The notes under the pieces were generated by a model. That model was not told the origin of the DNA. It saw only the letters and a program-made list of their open reading frames with translations, and searched no databases. The position numbers and the translations under genes were made by a program. A stretch of DNA of 64,000 nucleotides from UBA1181 sp045226255 (GTDB lineage: Bacteria > Bacteroidota > Bacteroidia > Bacteroidales > Paludibacteraceae): the NCBI GenBank assembly GCA_045226255.1, contig JBGVCG010000018.1, positions 56,385 to 120,384 of the forward strand. The letters run 5' to 3'. This document shows, piece after piece, positions 43,186-51,660 of the stretch. The number at the start of each line of letters is the position of its first letter. Within the stretch, counting starts at the first letter, position 1.

Positions 43186-45537
43186 ATGAAAAAGATTTTA
43201 AAAAATTTGTTCATGCTCACGGCGGTGTTTTGCTTCGCCGGCTCGTCGGTGTATGCTGTTGGGTATGACTTAAATGAAGAAGAAATGGAGCATCGAGTAT
43301 CCCCTGCGCCCGCTTCGGTCCGCACCTATCCTGAGGGCTCTCCGGTCTATTACAATGGCAAGCTCTCCGTGCAGGGCAACCAGATGGTGAATGAGTGTGG
43401 TAAACCCGTACAGTTGAGAGGAATGAGTTCCCATGGCTTGGCATGGTTCCCTAATTGTTATACGGAAGAGTCATTGACCGCATTGGTGAATGATTGGCAC
43501 ATTGATATATTCCGCTTGGCCATCTACACGCATGAGTGGGGCGGTTACTGTATGACGGGTGGAAAACAGTGGAAAAGCAAGGATGAATACAATGAATTCA
43601 TTGACGATTTGGTGGACATCTGTGGCAGGTTGGGTATCTACTGTATCATCGACTGGCATGTCCTGAATGATGGTAGTGGCGACCCGAACTACACGCTGGA
43701 TGACGCAATCCCTTTCTGGGAGTATATGTCTGCGAAACATAAAGACGACAAACATGTCTTGTACGAGATATGCAACGAACCGAATGGATACAGTGTGAAA
43801 TGGGCCGATGTTAAGGAATATGCGGAGGAGGTTATCCCTGTAATCCGTGAGAATGATCCTGATAAGATCATCATCTGTGGTTCCCCAACTTGGAGCCAGG
43901 ATGTGGACATCGCCGCACAAGATCCTTTGGAATTCAGCAATGTGATGTACACACTCCACTTCTATTCCGGCACACATACCCAATACTTGAGGGATAAGGC
44001 TCAGACTGCGCTCAACAAGGGACTGGCGATTTTTGTGACGGAGTTCGGTACGACGCTGGCGAGCGGAGACGGAGGCGTCTTCCTTGACGAGTGCGACACC
44101 TGGATGAAGTGGATGGACGAGCGTAAGATCAGTTGGGTGAATTGGAGCTTCGCCGATAAGCCGGAATCCTCTGCAGCCTTGCAGTCTGGTGCATCCTCTC
44201 GGAGGGATTGGAATCTGGTCTCCGAGTCTGGAGAGTACATCAAAAATTTGTTGAGTCAACCGAGAGATTTCGAGGTTTGCAGTGGGGATTCGATTTATAC
44301 GCCTGAGTACGAAGAGGTTGTGAAGCCAATGGCTGCTCTAACCTATCCGAAGGGCTCTCCTGTCTATAAAAACGGCAAGTTACATGTGCAGAATGATCGA
44401 CTGGTCAATGAGTGTGATTTCGATGTGCAGTTGAGGGGTCTCAGTTCGGACAATCTGTCCGCCTATACGAAATGCTACACGTCCAGCTCCATTAAGGTGT
44501 TGGTGGATGAATGGAACATCAGTCTCTTCCGCATCTCCGTCGCCACGAACGGGAAGGGCGGTTATTGCGTGAACGGCTCCGATCAATGGATTTCCCAGTC
44601 TAGCTACAATGAGAAGGTGGACGAGCTTGTTCGTGTCTGTGGACTTAATGGTATCTATTGTGTGGTTGATTGGCACCTTGTCGGAAATGGAGATCCGAAT
44701 GCTAACATAAAGGAGGCCACCCGCTTCTGGAAGCATATGGCGCAACGATACAAGAACTTCGACCATGTCCTTTTCGAGATTTGCGACAATGCCAGTGGTG
44801 TGAATTGGAGCGAGATGAAGAGTTATGCAGATTCCATGGTTGCGCTGATCCGTCAGTTCGACAAGGAGAAGGTTATTTTGTGCGGTACGCCATCGCAGGA
44901 CCGCGAATGGGAGTCGGTAGCCTCGAATCCTTTGAAGGATAATAATCTCATGTACACGATGCACTTCGCCGCCGGTACGGATGGCCAATCATTGCGTGAG
45001 AAAGCCCTGTCTGCTCTTCGTAGAGGCTTGCCGTTGTTCGTTTCCGAGTTTACCTTGACGGCTGTGAACGGAGGTTCCAACAACACGTCGGAGGGAGAAA
45101 CTTGGATTGATTGGATGAAGGCGCAGGGCCTCAGTTGGGCATATGCTAGTTTTGCCGATGGTTCGGACGTGAATGCCGCACTGCTCTTTGGATCATGCGA
45201 GACGAAGAGCTGGAACTCGGTTTCCTCTGCTGGAGAGTTCGTCAAGAACAAATTGGCGGAACCGAACGATTTCCATCCATGCGACGATGGCGTGGAGGAT
45301 ATTCTTCTTGACAGTCATCTTGTTACGATTTATCCGAACCCGACGAAGGATCTCTTCACGGTGTCCGTGCCAGAGGGAATGCGCTTGACGAAGGTGCAGC
45401 TCTTCGATCTCACGGGCCGCTTCCTGCTCGAAAGCTCAATGGAGGAGGTGAACATCTCCGGATTGGAAAGCGGTGTCTATGTCGTGAAGGTCATCTTCTC
45501 CGATGGAGTGGCCGTGACGCAGATTGTGAAGGAATAA
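43186..45537 (+). CDS. Two-domain GH5_2-type endoglucanase with one degenerate domain and T9SS sorting domain
   Basis: A 783-residue secreted protein. Signal peptide (LFMLTAVFCFAGSSVYA), first GH5 domain about 50-360 in the style of GH5 subfamily 2 endoglucanases (VNECGKPVQLRGMSSHGLAW), with acid/base Glu198 in CNEPNG and nucleophile Glu286 in VTEFGTT. The second GH5 domain (about 380-690) keeps the fold, the DWH motif and the nucleophile position Glu621 (VSEFTL), but the NEP motif is replaced by Asp534-Asn535-Ala536 (CDNASG, codons from 44785), LHFYSG by MHFAAG, and WVNWSF by WAYASF. It is probably catalytically dead. A T9SS type A domain ends the protein (IYPNPTKDLFTVSVPEG ... QIVKE). ATG at 43186 was chosen because it starts the signal peptide. 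The first domain is a close paralogue of the next gene. Confidence 0.88.
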   Translation: MKKILKNLFMLTAVFCFAGSSVYAVGYDLNEEEMEHRVSPAPASVRTYPEGSPVYYNGKLSVQGNQMVNECGKPVQLRGMSSHGLAWFPNCYTEESLTALVNDWHIDIFRLAIYTHEWGGYCMTGGKQWKSKDEYNEFIDDLVDICGRLGIYCIIDWHVLNDGSGDPNYTLDDAIPFWEYMSAKHKDDKHVLYEICNEPNGYSVKWADVKEYAEEVIPVIRENDPDKIIICGSPTWSQDVDIAAQDPLEFSNVMYTLHFYSGTHTQYLRDKAQTALNKGLAIFVTEFGTTLASGDGGVFLDECDTWMKWMDERKISWVNWSFADKPESSAALQSGASSRRDWNLVSESGEYIKNLLSQPRDFEVCSGDSIYTPEYEEVVKPMAALTYPKGSPVYKNGKLHVQNDRLVNECDFDVQLRGLSSDNLSAYTKCYTSSSIKVLVDEWNISLFRISVATNGKGGYCVNGSDQWISQSSYNEKVDELVRVCGLNGIYCVVDWHLVGNGDPNANIKEATRFWKHMAQRYKNFDHVLFEICDNASGVNWSEMKSYADSMVALIRQFDKEKVILCGTPSQDREWESVASNPLKDNNLMYTMHFAAGTDGQSLREKALSALRRGLPLFVSEFTLTAVNGGSNNTSEGETWIDWMKAQGLSWAYASFADGSDVNAALLFGSCETKSWNSVSSAGEFVKNKLAEPNDFHPCDDGVEDILLDSHLVTIYPNPTKDLFTVSVPEGMRLTKVQLFDLTGRFLLESSMEEVNISGLESGVYVVKVIFSDGVAVTQIVKE

Positions 45538-45566
45538 TGTGTGTGATCGAGGGCAAAAGATTAAGG

Positions 45567-45593
45567 AAGGACGCTGGAAGGCGTCCTTTTTTT
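45567..45593 (+). terminator. Intrinsic terminator
   Basis: AAGGACGC (45567-45574) pairs with GCGTCCTT (45581-45588) and runs into seven T. Ends the two-domain GH5 transcript. Confidence 0.85.
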
Positions 45594-45654
45594 GTTCGTG
45601 TTTGTAGTGTGTAATCAATCCGTGTATAGGGCGAATACGAATATTATCCGTTCG

Positions 45655-45760
45655 TTTTCCCACGGGCAACGCCCTGGGTTTAGATGGTTGTTAATTATTA
45701 TGCTTACAAGCCTGAAGGGCGTTGCCATGGGCTATGTCTGTTATGGGCTTTCAGCCCCAA
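45655..45760. repeat. REP-like element
   Basis: Inverted arms GGCAACGCCCT (45665-45675) and AGGGCGTTGCC (45716-45726) about 40 nt apart, each flanked by a CCCACGGGC or CCATGGGC end, followed by a GGGCT-TTC-AGCCC hairpin (45745-45757). The form matches REP elements mobilised by RAYT transposases in Bacteroidota. No coding potential in 45594-45852 otherwise. Confidence 0.55.
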
Positions 45761-45852
45761 AGACAAGTGCTTTCAACCATACAAGGAAAGTCAAATGAAA
45801 TTCCCGTGATCACACATTAAATCATGAATTTTTTTTGTGAAAAAAACTTTTA

Positions 45853-45860
45853 TATATTTG
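45853..45860 (+). promoter_or_regulatory. -7 element of GH5 gene 45965
   Basis: TATATTTG, about 105 bp before the start. The nearest TTTG (45834-45837) is only 15 bases upstream, shorter than usual. Confidence 0.4.
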
Positions 45861-45964
45861 CGCCCGAATGATCGCGTGTCGGAAGTGCTTTTACAAGCAT
45901 CGACAGGTTGAACACTGTTATGTAAATTGTCATTAATGAGTATTTATTTTAAAGTGTAAGTGTT

Positions 45965-47323
45965 ATGAATGCAAGAACGTTTACTAAGATGATTGTGCTT
46001 ACGGCAATGGTTTTCTTTGCCGATACGTTTGCTTATGCGGGCGGGTATAATCAAAGTGAAAAAGTGGGTAATCAAGCATCCTCAGCGCCCGCTTCGTCCC
46101 GTACTTATCCGGCTGGTTCTCCGGTCTATTACAATGGCAAACTCTCCGTGCAGGGCACTCAGATGGTGAATGAGTGTGGAAAGCCTGTGCAGTTGAGAGG
46201 AATGAGTTCCCATGGCTTGGCTTGGTTCCCGGAATGTTACACGGAGGAGTCGTTGACCGTGTTGGTGAACGATTGGAATATAGACATATTCCGCTTGGCC
46301 ATCTACACGCATGAGAAGGGCGGCTACTGTAAGACAGACGGTACGCAGTGGAAGAGCAAGGATGACTACAACGTATACATTGACGAGTTGGTGGATATCT
46401 GCGGAAAGTTGGGCATCTACTGTATCATCGACTGGCATATCCTGCAGGAAGGAAGCGGGAACCCGAAAAACACGTTGGACGATGCGATTCCTTTCTGGGA
46501 ATATATGTCTGCGAAGCACAAGGACGACAAGCATGTTTTGTATGAGATATGCAACGAGCCGAACGGATTCATGGTGAGGTGGTCCGACGTAAAGGAATAT
46601 GCGGATCAGGTGATTCCTGTGATTCGTGCGAATGACCCGGACAAGATCATCATTTGTGGTACCCCAATGTGGAGCCAGGATGTGGACTTGGCGTCTCAGA
46701 ATCCGTTGTCGTATAACAATGTGATGTACACGCTACATTTCTACTCTGGCGATCACTTCCAAAGTTTGCGTGACAAGGCGCAAACGGCGCTCAACAATGG
46801 TGCGGCGATTTTTGTGACGGAGTTCGGCACGACCAAGGCTTCCGGAGACGGAGGAGTCTTCCTCGACGAGTGTAACCGGTGGATGGAGTGGATGAACGAA
46901 CGCAAGATCAGCTGGGTGAACTGGAGCTTCTCCGATAAGGCAGAATCATCCGCCGCTTTGTCGCCAGGTGCAGCCAAAAGCAGAAACTGGAACATGGTTT
47001 CCGAGTCCGGGCAATATATCAAGCAGATGTTGAGCCAACCGAAGAACTACGAGCCATGTGAAGGCATTAACAACGGGGTGGAGGATATTCTGCTCGAAAA
47101 ACAGCATATCATTCTCTATCCGAACCCGACGAAGGAACTCTTCTCCGTGTCCGTTCCTGGTGGCGAGAAGTTGGAGAAGGTACAAGTCTTCGATCTGACA
47201 GGTCGCTTCCTGTTTGAAAGCGCGGAGGAAACGGTGGACGTGTCCCGCTTGGATCGAGGCGTCTACTGCGTGAAAGTCTTCCTCACGAATAGAGTAGTGG
47301 TGGATGAACTTGTGAAGGAATAA
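45965..47323 (+). CDS. GH5_2-type endoglucanase with T9SS sorting domain
   Basis: A 452-residue secreted cellulase. Signal peptide (MIVLTAMVFFADTFAYA), one GH5 domain about 45-365 with the subfamily-2 style VNECGKPVQLRGMSSHGLAW, acid/base Glu198 in CNEPNG, nucleophile Glu286 in VTEFGTT and the substrate-binding WVNWSFSD. The C-terminal T9SS type A domain is YPNPTKELFSVSVPGGEK ... ELVKE. It aligns residue for residue (same catalytic positions) with the first domain of the preceding gene and the DNA is highly similar, indicating tandem gene duplication. Expected substrate is cellulose or mixed-linkage beta-glucan. Has its own terminator. Confidence 0.9.
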   Translation: MNARTFTKMIVLTAMVFFADTFAYAGGYNQSEKVGNQASSAPASSRTYPAGSPVYYNGKLSVQGTQMVNECGKPVQLRGMSSHGLAWFPECYTEESLTVLVNDWNIDIFRLAIYTHEKGGYCKTDGTQWKSKDDYNVYIDELVDICGKLGIYCIIDWHILQEGSGNPKNTLDDAIPFWEYMSAKHKDDKHVLYEICNEPNGFMVRWSDVKEYADQVIPVIRANDPDKIIICGTPMWSQDVDLASQNPLSYNNVMYTLHFYSGDHFQSLRDKAQTALNNGAAIFVTEFGTTKASGDGGVFLDECNRWMEWMNERKISWVNWSFSDKAESSAALSPGAAKSRNWNMVSESGQYIKQMLSQPKNYEPCEGINNGVEDILLEKQHIILYPNPTKELFSVSVPGGEKLEKVQVFDLTGRFLFESAEETVDVSRLDRGVYCVKVFLTNRVVVDELVKE

Positions 47324-47357
47324 GCAAAGGAAATAGAAGATCTTAATAACACGTTAG

Positions 47358-47397
47358 GCGGGCCTGTTCGGAGACGGATTGGTCCGCTGTTTTTTTT
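47358..47397 (+). terminator. Intrinsic terminator
   Basis: GCGGGCC (47358-47364) pairs with GGTCCGC (47381-47387), with inner TCGGAGACGGATT pairing possible, then eight T (47390-47397). Confidence 0.7.
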
Positions 47398-47426
47398 AAT
47401 TGCCATCCATCTTGTCGTCAATCATT

Positions 47427-47456
47427 TTTGTTTAATTGAAAAAAAAATTATTTTTG
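47427..47456 (+). promoter_or_regulatory. Promoter of gene 47480
   Basis: TTTG (47427-47430), 18 bases, TATTTTTG (47449-47456). The transcript would start just before the ATG at 47480. Confidence 0.5.
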
Positions 47457-47479
47457 TACGATTTTTCATTTTGACATCT

Positions 47480-47944
47480 ATGAAGTGTAGAATTTGTAAA
47501 CAGTTCATTTCCATCGCAATGATGGTTTTATGTTGCGCCATGCCGTCCAATGGTAAGACGAAGTCCGTTCCTTTCTCATATGAGGAGAGCAGTAATTCAA
47601 ATACGATGGAACCTGCGAATGGCATTATCATGAATCCCCTCATCGCCGATCTAGAGATGATCGGGAATGAGAAGGTGACATACAAGGAGACGTTCAGTGT
47701 CAAGATGGACGCGGATGCGAAAGAGAAGATACAGAGATATAAAGATATAGCGTTAGCTCATGCGGAGAAGGAGTACAAGGCCGACGTCATGATAGGTGTA
47801 CGTTATGAAGTACATGCCTCCGAGACGGAGATTGAGGTGATTGTGACCGGTTATCCCGCCTACTACAAGAATTTCCGCAATGCCACGAAGAAAGACCGTT
47901 GGATGTTGAAATTATACAGGGGACAGCAGGGTATGGAGCCTTAA
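47480..47944 (+). CDS. Small secreted protein of unknown function
   Basis: A 154-residue protein with an N-terminal export signal containing adjacent cysteines (MMVLCCAMPSNG), possibly a lipoprotein. The mature part has a helical stretch (DADAKEKIQRYKDIALAHAE) followed by two strands (VMIGVRYEVHASETEIEVIV, then GYPAYYKNFRNAT). The strand pair with GYPAxYxNFR recurs in short Bacteroidota exported proteins I cannot assign a function. ATG at 47480 was preferred to an in-frame TTG three codons earlier. A beta-barrel gene follows after 62 nt in the same direction and may be cotranscribed. Confidence 0.6.
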   Translation: MKCRICKQFISIAMMVLCCAMPSNGKTKSVPFSYEESSNSNTMEPANGIIMNPLIADLEMIGNEKVTYKETFSVKMDADAKEKIQRYKDIALAHAEKEYKADVMIGVRYEVHASETEIEVIVTGYPAYYKNFRNATKKDRWMLKLYRGQQGMEP

Positions 47945-48006
47945 GCAAGGTTCTTTCGTATACATTACCATGAAATACATTTTGTGAAATATAAAAGTCA
48001 AAATAA

Positions 48007-48909
48007 ATGAAGAAACAAATTATCACGTTGTTGACGCTTATGATGGCATGTGCGTCGGCATCTTATGCGGAGTCGGATTCCCCCGAAGTAGTCGAAGCCG
48101 ATCGCGAGTCTGATGGTGTTGTAATAAAATCGGAGGAAGAATCTGTGATGGATGTTCCTGTCGCTGAAGAAAAGGCAGCGGTGGCTGTGGTGGATTCCGC
48201 CGTTTCTAATGTCACCCTCGAGGAGCCTCAGGATTCTGCATCAGCGGACACGACGGATCCGTATGTTCCTTATAGCGAAGGTCTGTTCTGTCGCCCAGAA
48301 GTTGGAGGCGGTCTTATGTTGGCCAGCTCAAGGGTAGACACGAAATCTAATTTTAACGCCTCCGTGGGTGTGAACATGGGTTATCAGTTGAACGCTAATT
48401 TCTCCCTTGGTTTTGGTCTTTCTTTCTATTATAGCAGTATGAAGATGGAGAACCTCGACGAACTGATGGCATGGAATCCTTCAATGAGGGATGAATATGT
48501 GGACAAAGTCTATAGATTCCCTGTCTATGTCATGGGACGATGGAAGTTCTTGTCCCGCAAGCTCACTCCGTTCATAGACGGAAGATTCGGTTATGCGGTT
48601 GGTCTGAACGAATATAAGCTTCAGAAGGATATGTACGATCCAGGCATCAGGACAGACAATGGAGGTCTCTTCCTTGAGTTGGAGGCTGGTGTGCAATATA
48701 AGAACTTCTCTGTTGCGCTGGTACTCAACCGATTCGCTTGCAAGGACGCCGACCCAGACTATCGTAAGATGAAGGGTTGGGATAATATCAAGAACAACTA
48801 CAACGATTCATATTTCGGTCTGAAAATCGGATTTGATTTCACTTTCAATAATGGTGAAGAGGAGGAATCCGAGGAGACGGAGGATTCTGCATCCTCATCA
48901 AAACAGTAG
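48007..48909 (+). CDS. Outer-membrane beta-barrel protein
   Basis: A 300-residue protein with signal peptide (LLTLMMACASASYA), an acidic Ser/Glu/Val-rich linker (about 22-85) and an eight-strand-like barrel (about 95-270) with alternating strands such as GVNMGYQLNANFSLGFGLSF, FPVYVMGRWKFL and RFGYAVGLNEYKL, in the style of small OmpW/OmpX-type porins. It ends in an unusual acidic tail rich in Glu and Ser (about 278-300), which places the true barrel end at FGLKIGFDFTF. Function unknown; possibly linked to the secreted protein gene upstream. Confidence 0.7.
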   Translation: MKKQIITLLTLMMACASASYAESDSPEVVEADRESDGVVIKSEEESVMDVPVAEEKAAVAVVDSAVSNVTLEEPQDSASADTTDPYVPYSEGLFCRPEVGGGLMLASSRVDTKSNFNASVGVNMGYQLNANFSLGFGLSFYYSSMKMENLDELMAWNPSMRDEYVDKVYRFPVYVMGRWKFLSRKLTPFIDGRFGYAVGLNEYKLQKDMYDPGIRTDNGGLFLELEAGVQYKNFSVALVLNRFACKDADPDYRKMKGWDNIKNNYNDSYFGLKIGFDFTFNNGEEEESEETEDSASSSKQ

Positions 48910-48935
48910 ACCGACGGATTGATTGCTGACAAGAT

Positions 48936-48968
48936 AAGGAGGGAACCGCTCTGTTTCCCTCCTTTTTT
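48936..48968 (+). terminator. Intrinsic terminator
   Basis: AAGGAGGGAA (48936-48945) pairs with TTCCCTCCTT (48955-48964) and runs into six T. Confidence 0.85.
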
Positions 48969-49006
48969 GCCCCAATACATTCGTGAAATTCCTTCGTTAA
49001 AAAGTG

Positions 49007-49036
49007 TTGTATAAATCAAATATTGTAGTATATTTG
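49007..49036 (+). promoter_or_regulatory. Promoter of the GH94 gene
   Basis: TTG (49007-49009), 19 bases, TATATTTG (49029-49036), about 58 bp before the start. Strong match. Confidence 0.55.
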
Positions 49037-49094
49037 TACGATGTATGTAGATACGCCTTTTGAGAAAAATAAATTTTAAATAAAAGAAAAGAAT

Positions 49095-51584
49095 ATGAAT
49101 TTTGGACATTTTGACGATGCGAACCGTGAGTTTGTCATCACCAATCCCGCGACTCCATTCCCTTGGATCAATTATTTGGGAAACGAAGATTTCTTCGGTT
49201 TGATTTCGAACACTGCGGGTGGTTATAGTTTCTACAAGGACGCTAAGTTCCGCCGTATTACTCGTTACCGTTACAACGGTGTGCCTATGGACAATGGCGG
49301 ACGTTATTTCTATATCAACGATAATGGCACCGTATGGAACCCAGGATGGAAACCATGCAAGACTCCGCTCGACGCTTACGAGTGCCGCCACGGTTTGAAC
49401 TACACTCGCATCACGGGTGCTAAGAACGGCATCGAGGCTTCTGTCCTCTTCTTCGTTCCTTTGAAGACTTGGGCTGAGGTGCAGAAAGTTACTTTGAAGA
49501 ACACCACTACATACACCAAGAAGATCAAGCTCTTCTCATTTGCTGAATGGTGTCTTTGGAACGCCGCTACCGATATGGAGAACTTCCAACGTAACTGGTC
49601 TACCGGTGAGGTGGAGATCGATGGTAGCGTGATCTATCACAAAACAGAATACAAGGAGCGTCGCGACCACTACGCATACTATGCGTTGACCAACGCTAAG
49701 ATCGATGGTTACGACACAGACCGTGAGTCTTTCATCGGACTCTATAACGAATTCGCAGATCCTCAGTGTGTAATGGCAGGCAAGCCAGCTAATTCACTTG
49801 CACACGGATGGTCACCGATCGCTTCCCACTACGTGGAGGTTGAGTTGAAGCCAGGGGAGAGCAAGGATTACATCTTCGTTCTCGGTTATGTGGAGAACGC
49901 ACGTGAGGAGAAATTCTCTCAGGAGGATATCGCCCGCAAGAAAAACGGTACCCTCATCTCTTCTCAGGATTCCGATGTTACTTTAGTGAACAAGAAGAAG
50001 GCTCTCGCCACCATCAACCGTTTCGCGACTGTTGAGGCTGTGGATGCCGCTTTCAACGAGTTGGCAGCCATGTGGGACGAGCTTCTCGACAAATATGTTG
50101 TGAAGTCTGACGACGACAAGTTGAACCGTATGGTGAACATCTGGAGCCAATACCAATGTATGATCACCTTCAACTTCTCCCGTTCGGCATCCTTCTTCGA
50201 GAGTGGTATCGGACGTGGTATGGGATTCCGCGATTCCAACCAAGACTTGGTCGGCTTCGTGCACCAGATTCCTTCTCGTGCCCGTCAACGTATCATAGAC
50301 ATCGCCTCCACGCAATTCCCTGACGGCGGTTGCTACCATCAGTATCAACCATTGACGAAGCGTGGTAACAATGACATCGGTGGTGGATTCAACGATGACC
50401 CATGTTGGTTAATCTTCGGTACGGTTGCATATGTGAAGGAGTCCGGCGACTTCTCCATCTTGAAGGAGCCTGTTCCATTTGATAACAAACCAGGTACGGA
50501 AGTATCTCTCTTCGAGCACCTTAAGATTTCCTTCAACCACGTTGTCAACAACCTCGGTCCTCACATGTTGCCATTGATTGGCCGTGCTGACTGGAACGAC
50601 TGCTTGAACTTGAACTGCTTCTCTTGGGATCCTAACGAGTCCTTCCAGACGACGGAGAACAAGACAGAGGGTAGCAAGGCTGAGTCCTTGATGATCGCTG
50701 GTCTCTTCGTTGTGACAGGAAAGGATTATGTTGAGCTCTGTAAGCAGATCGGTGAGAACGCTGAGGCTGAGCGTGCTCAGAAGTGCATCGACTCAATGAT
50801 CGAGGCTGTCAAGAAGCATGGATGGGACGGTGAGTGGTATCTCCGCGCATACGACTTCGATGGAAACAAGATCGGTTCCCACGAGTGTGAGGAGGGTAAG
50901 ATCTTCATCGAGAGCCAGGGCTTCTGTACGATGGCAGGTATCGGTTTGGAAGAGGGTATGGTTGACAAGGCCATCGACTCTTGTAAGAAATATTTGGATT
51001 GCGAGCACGGTATGGTTCTTAACAACCCTGCATATACGAAATATCATGTTGAGATGGGTGAGATCAGTTCTTATCCTGCAGGATACAAGGAGAATGCTGG
51101 TATCTTCTGCCACAACAACCCATGGGTGATCATCGGTGAGACGGTTGCCGGACGTGGTAACGACGCTTGGGATTTGTTCCGCAAGATCGCTCCTATGTAT
51201 TTGAAGGATCAGGCGCTCCATAAGGTTGAGCCATATGTGAACTGTCAGATGGTGGCTGGTAAGGATGCCGCTAAGCCAGGTGAGGGTAAGAACTCATGGT
51301 TGACAGGTACGGCCGCTTGGATGTGGTTGACGGTTAGCCAATACTTGTTGGGTATCAAGCCTGCATACTCAGGTTTGGAGATCAACCCATGTCTCCCTGC
51401 AGATATCAAGGGATATTCCGTAAATCGTAAGTTCCGCGACGCTGATTATAGCATCAAGGTGACCAACACTGGTGTTCAGAAGGGTGTCAAGAAATTGATC
51501 GTGAACGGAAAAGAGATCGCCGGCAACATCGTTCCTATGCAACCTAAGGGCAGCAAGAATGTTGTTGAGGTTATTATGGGATAA
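49095..51584 (+). CDS. Cellobiose phosphorylase (GH94)
   Basis: A cytoplasmic 829-residue phosphorylase converting cellobiose and phosphate to glucose 1-phosphate and glucose. It has no signal peptide. The N-terminal beta-sandwich carries ITNPATPFPWINYLGNEDFF and SNTAGGYSFYKDA, the (alpha/alpha)6 domain has GMGFRDSNQDLVGF (about 376-389) and the catalytic-acid region GRADWNDCLNLN with DWND at 499-502. Length and motifs match GH94 cellobiose phosphorylases rather than longer cellodextrin or chitobiose enzymes, though specificity cannot be proven by reading. Codon use is strongly biased, as for a highly expressed gene. It opens the cellobiose part of the locus and has its own promoter and a terminator-like hairpin downstream. 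Confidence 0.92.
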   Translation: MNFGHFDDANREFVITNPATPFPWINYLGNEDFFGLISNTAGGYSFYKDAKFRRITRYRYNGVPMDNGGRYFYINDNGTVWNPGWKPCKTPLDAYECRHGLNYTRITGAKNGIEASVLFFVPLKTWAEVQKVTLKNTTTYTKKIKLFSFAEWCLWNAATDMENFQRNWSTGEVEIDGSVIYHKTEYKERRDHYAYYALTNAKIDGYDTDRESFIGLYNEFADPQCVMAGKPANSLAHGWSPIASHYVEVELKPGESKDYIFVLGYVENAREEKFSQEDIARKKNGTLISSQDSDVTLVNKKKALATINRFATVEAVDAAFNELAAMWDELLDKYVVKSDDDKLNRMVNIWSQYQCMITFNFSRSASFFESGIGRGMGFRDSNQDLVGFVHQIPSRARQRIIDIASTQFPDGGCYHQYQPLTKRGNNDIGGGFNDDPCWLIFGTVAYVKESGDFSILKEPVPFDNKPGTEVSLFEHLKISFNHVVNNLGPHMLPLIGRADWNDCLNLNCFSWDPNESFQTTENKTEGSKAESLMIAGLFVVTGKDYVELCKQIGENAEAERAQKCIDSMIEAVKKHGWDGEWYLRAYDFDGNKIGSHECEEGKIFIESQGFCTMAGIGLEEGMVDKAIDSCKKYLDCEHGMVLNNPAYTKYHVEMGEISSYPAGYKENAGIFCHNNPWVIIGETVAGRGNDAWDLFRKIAPMYLKDQALHKVEPYVNCQMVAGKDAAKPGEGKNSWLTGTAAWMWLTVSQYLLGIKPAYSGLEINPCLPADIKGYSVNRKFRDADYSIKVTNTGVQKGVKKLIVNGKEIAGNIVPMQPKGSKNVVEVIMG

Positions 51585-51594
51585 CACAACTTTC

Positions 51595-51636
51595 AGCAAG
51601 GAATGCCGCCCAATTCGGGTGGCTTCCCTGCTTTTC
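51595..51636 (+). terminator. Terminator-like hairpin after the GH94 gene
   Basis: An imperfect stem from AGCAAGGAATGCCGCCC to GGGTGGCTTCCCTGCT, then TTTTCTTTC. It may reduce rather than stop transcription into the next gene. Confidence 0.6.
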
Positions 51637-51660
51637 TTTCTAACATAAATTTTTCGATAA

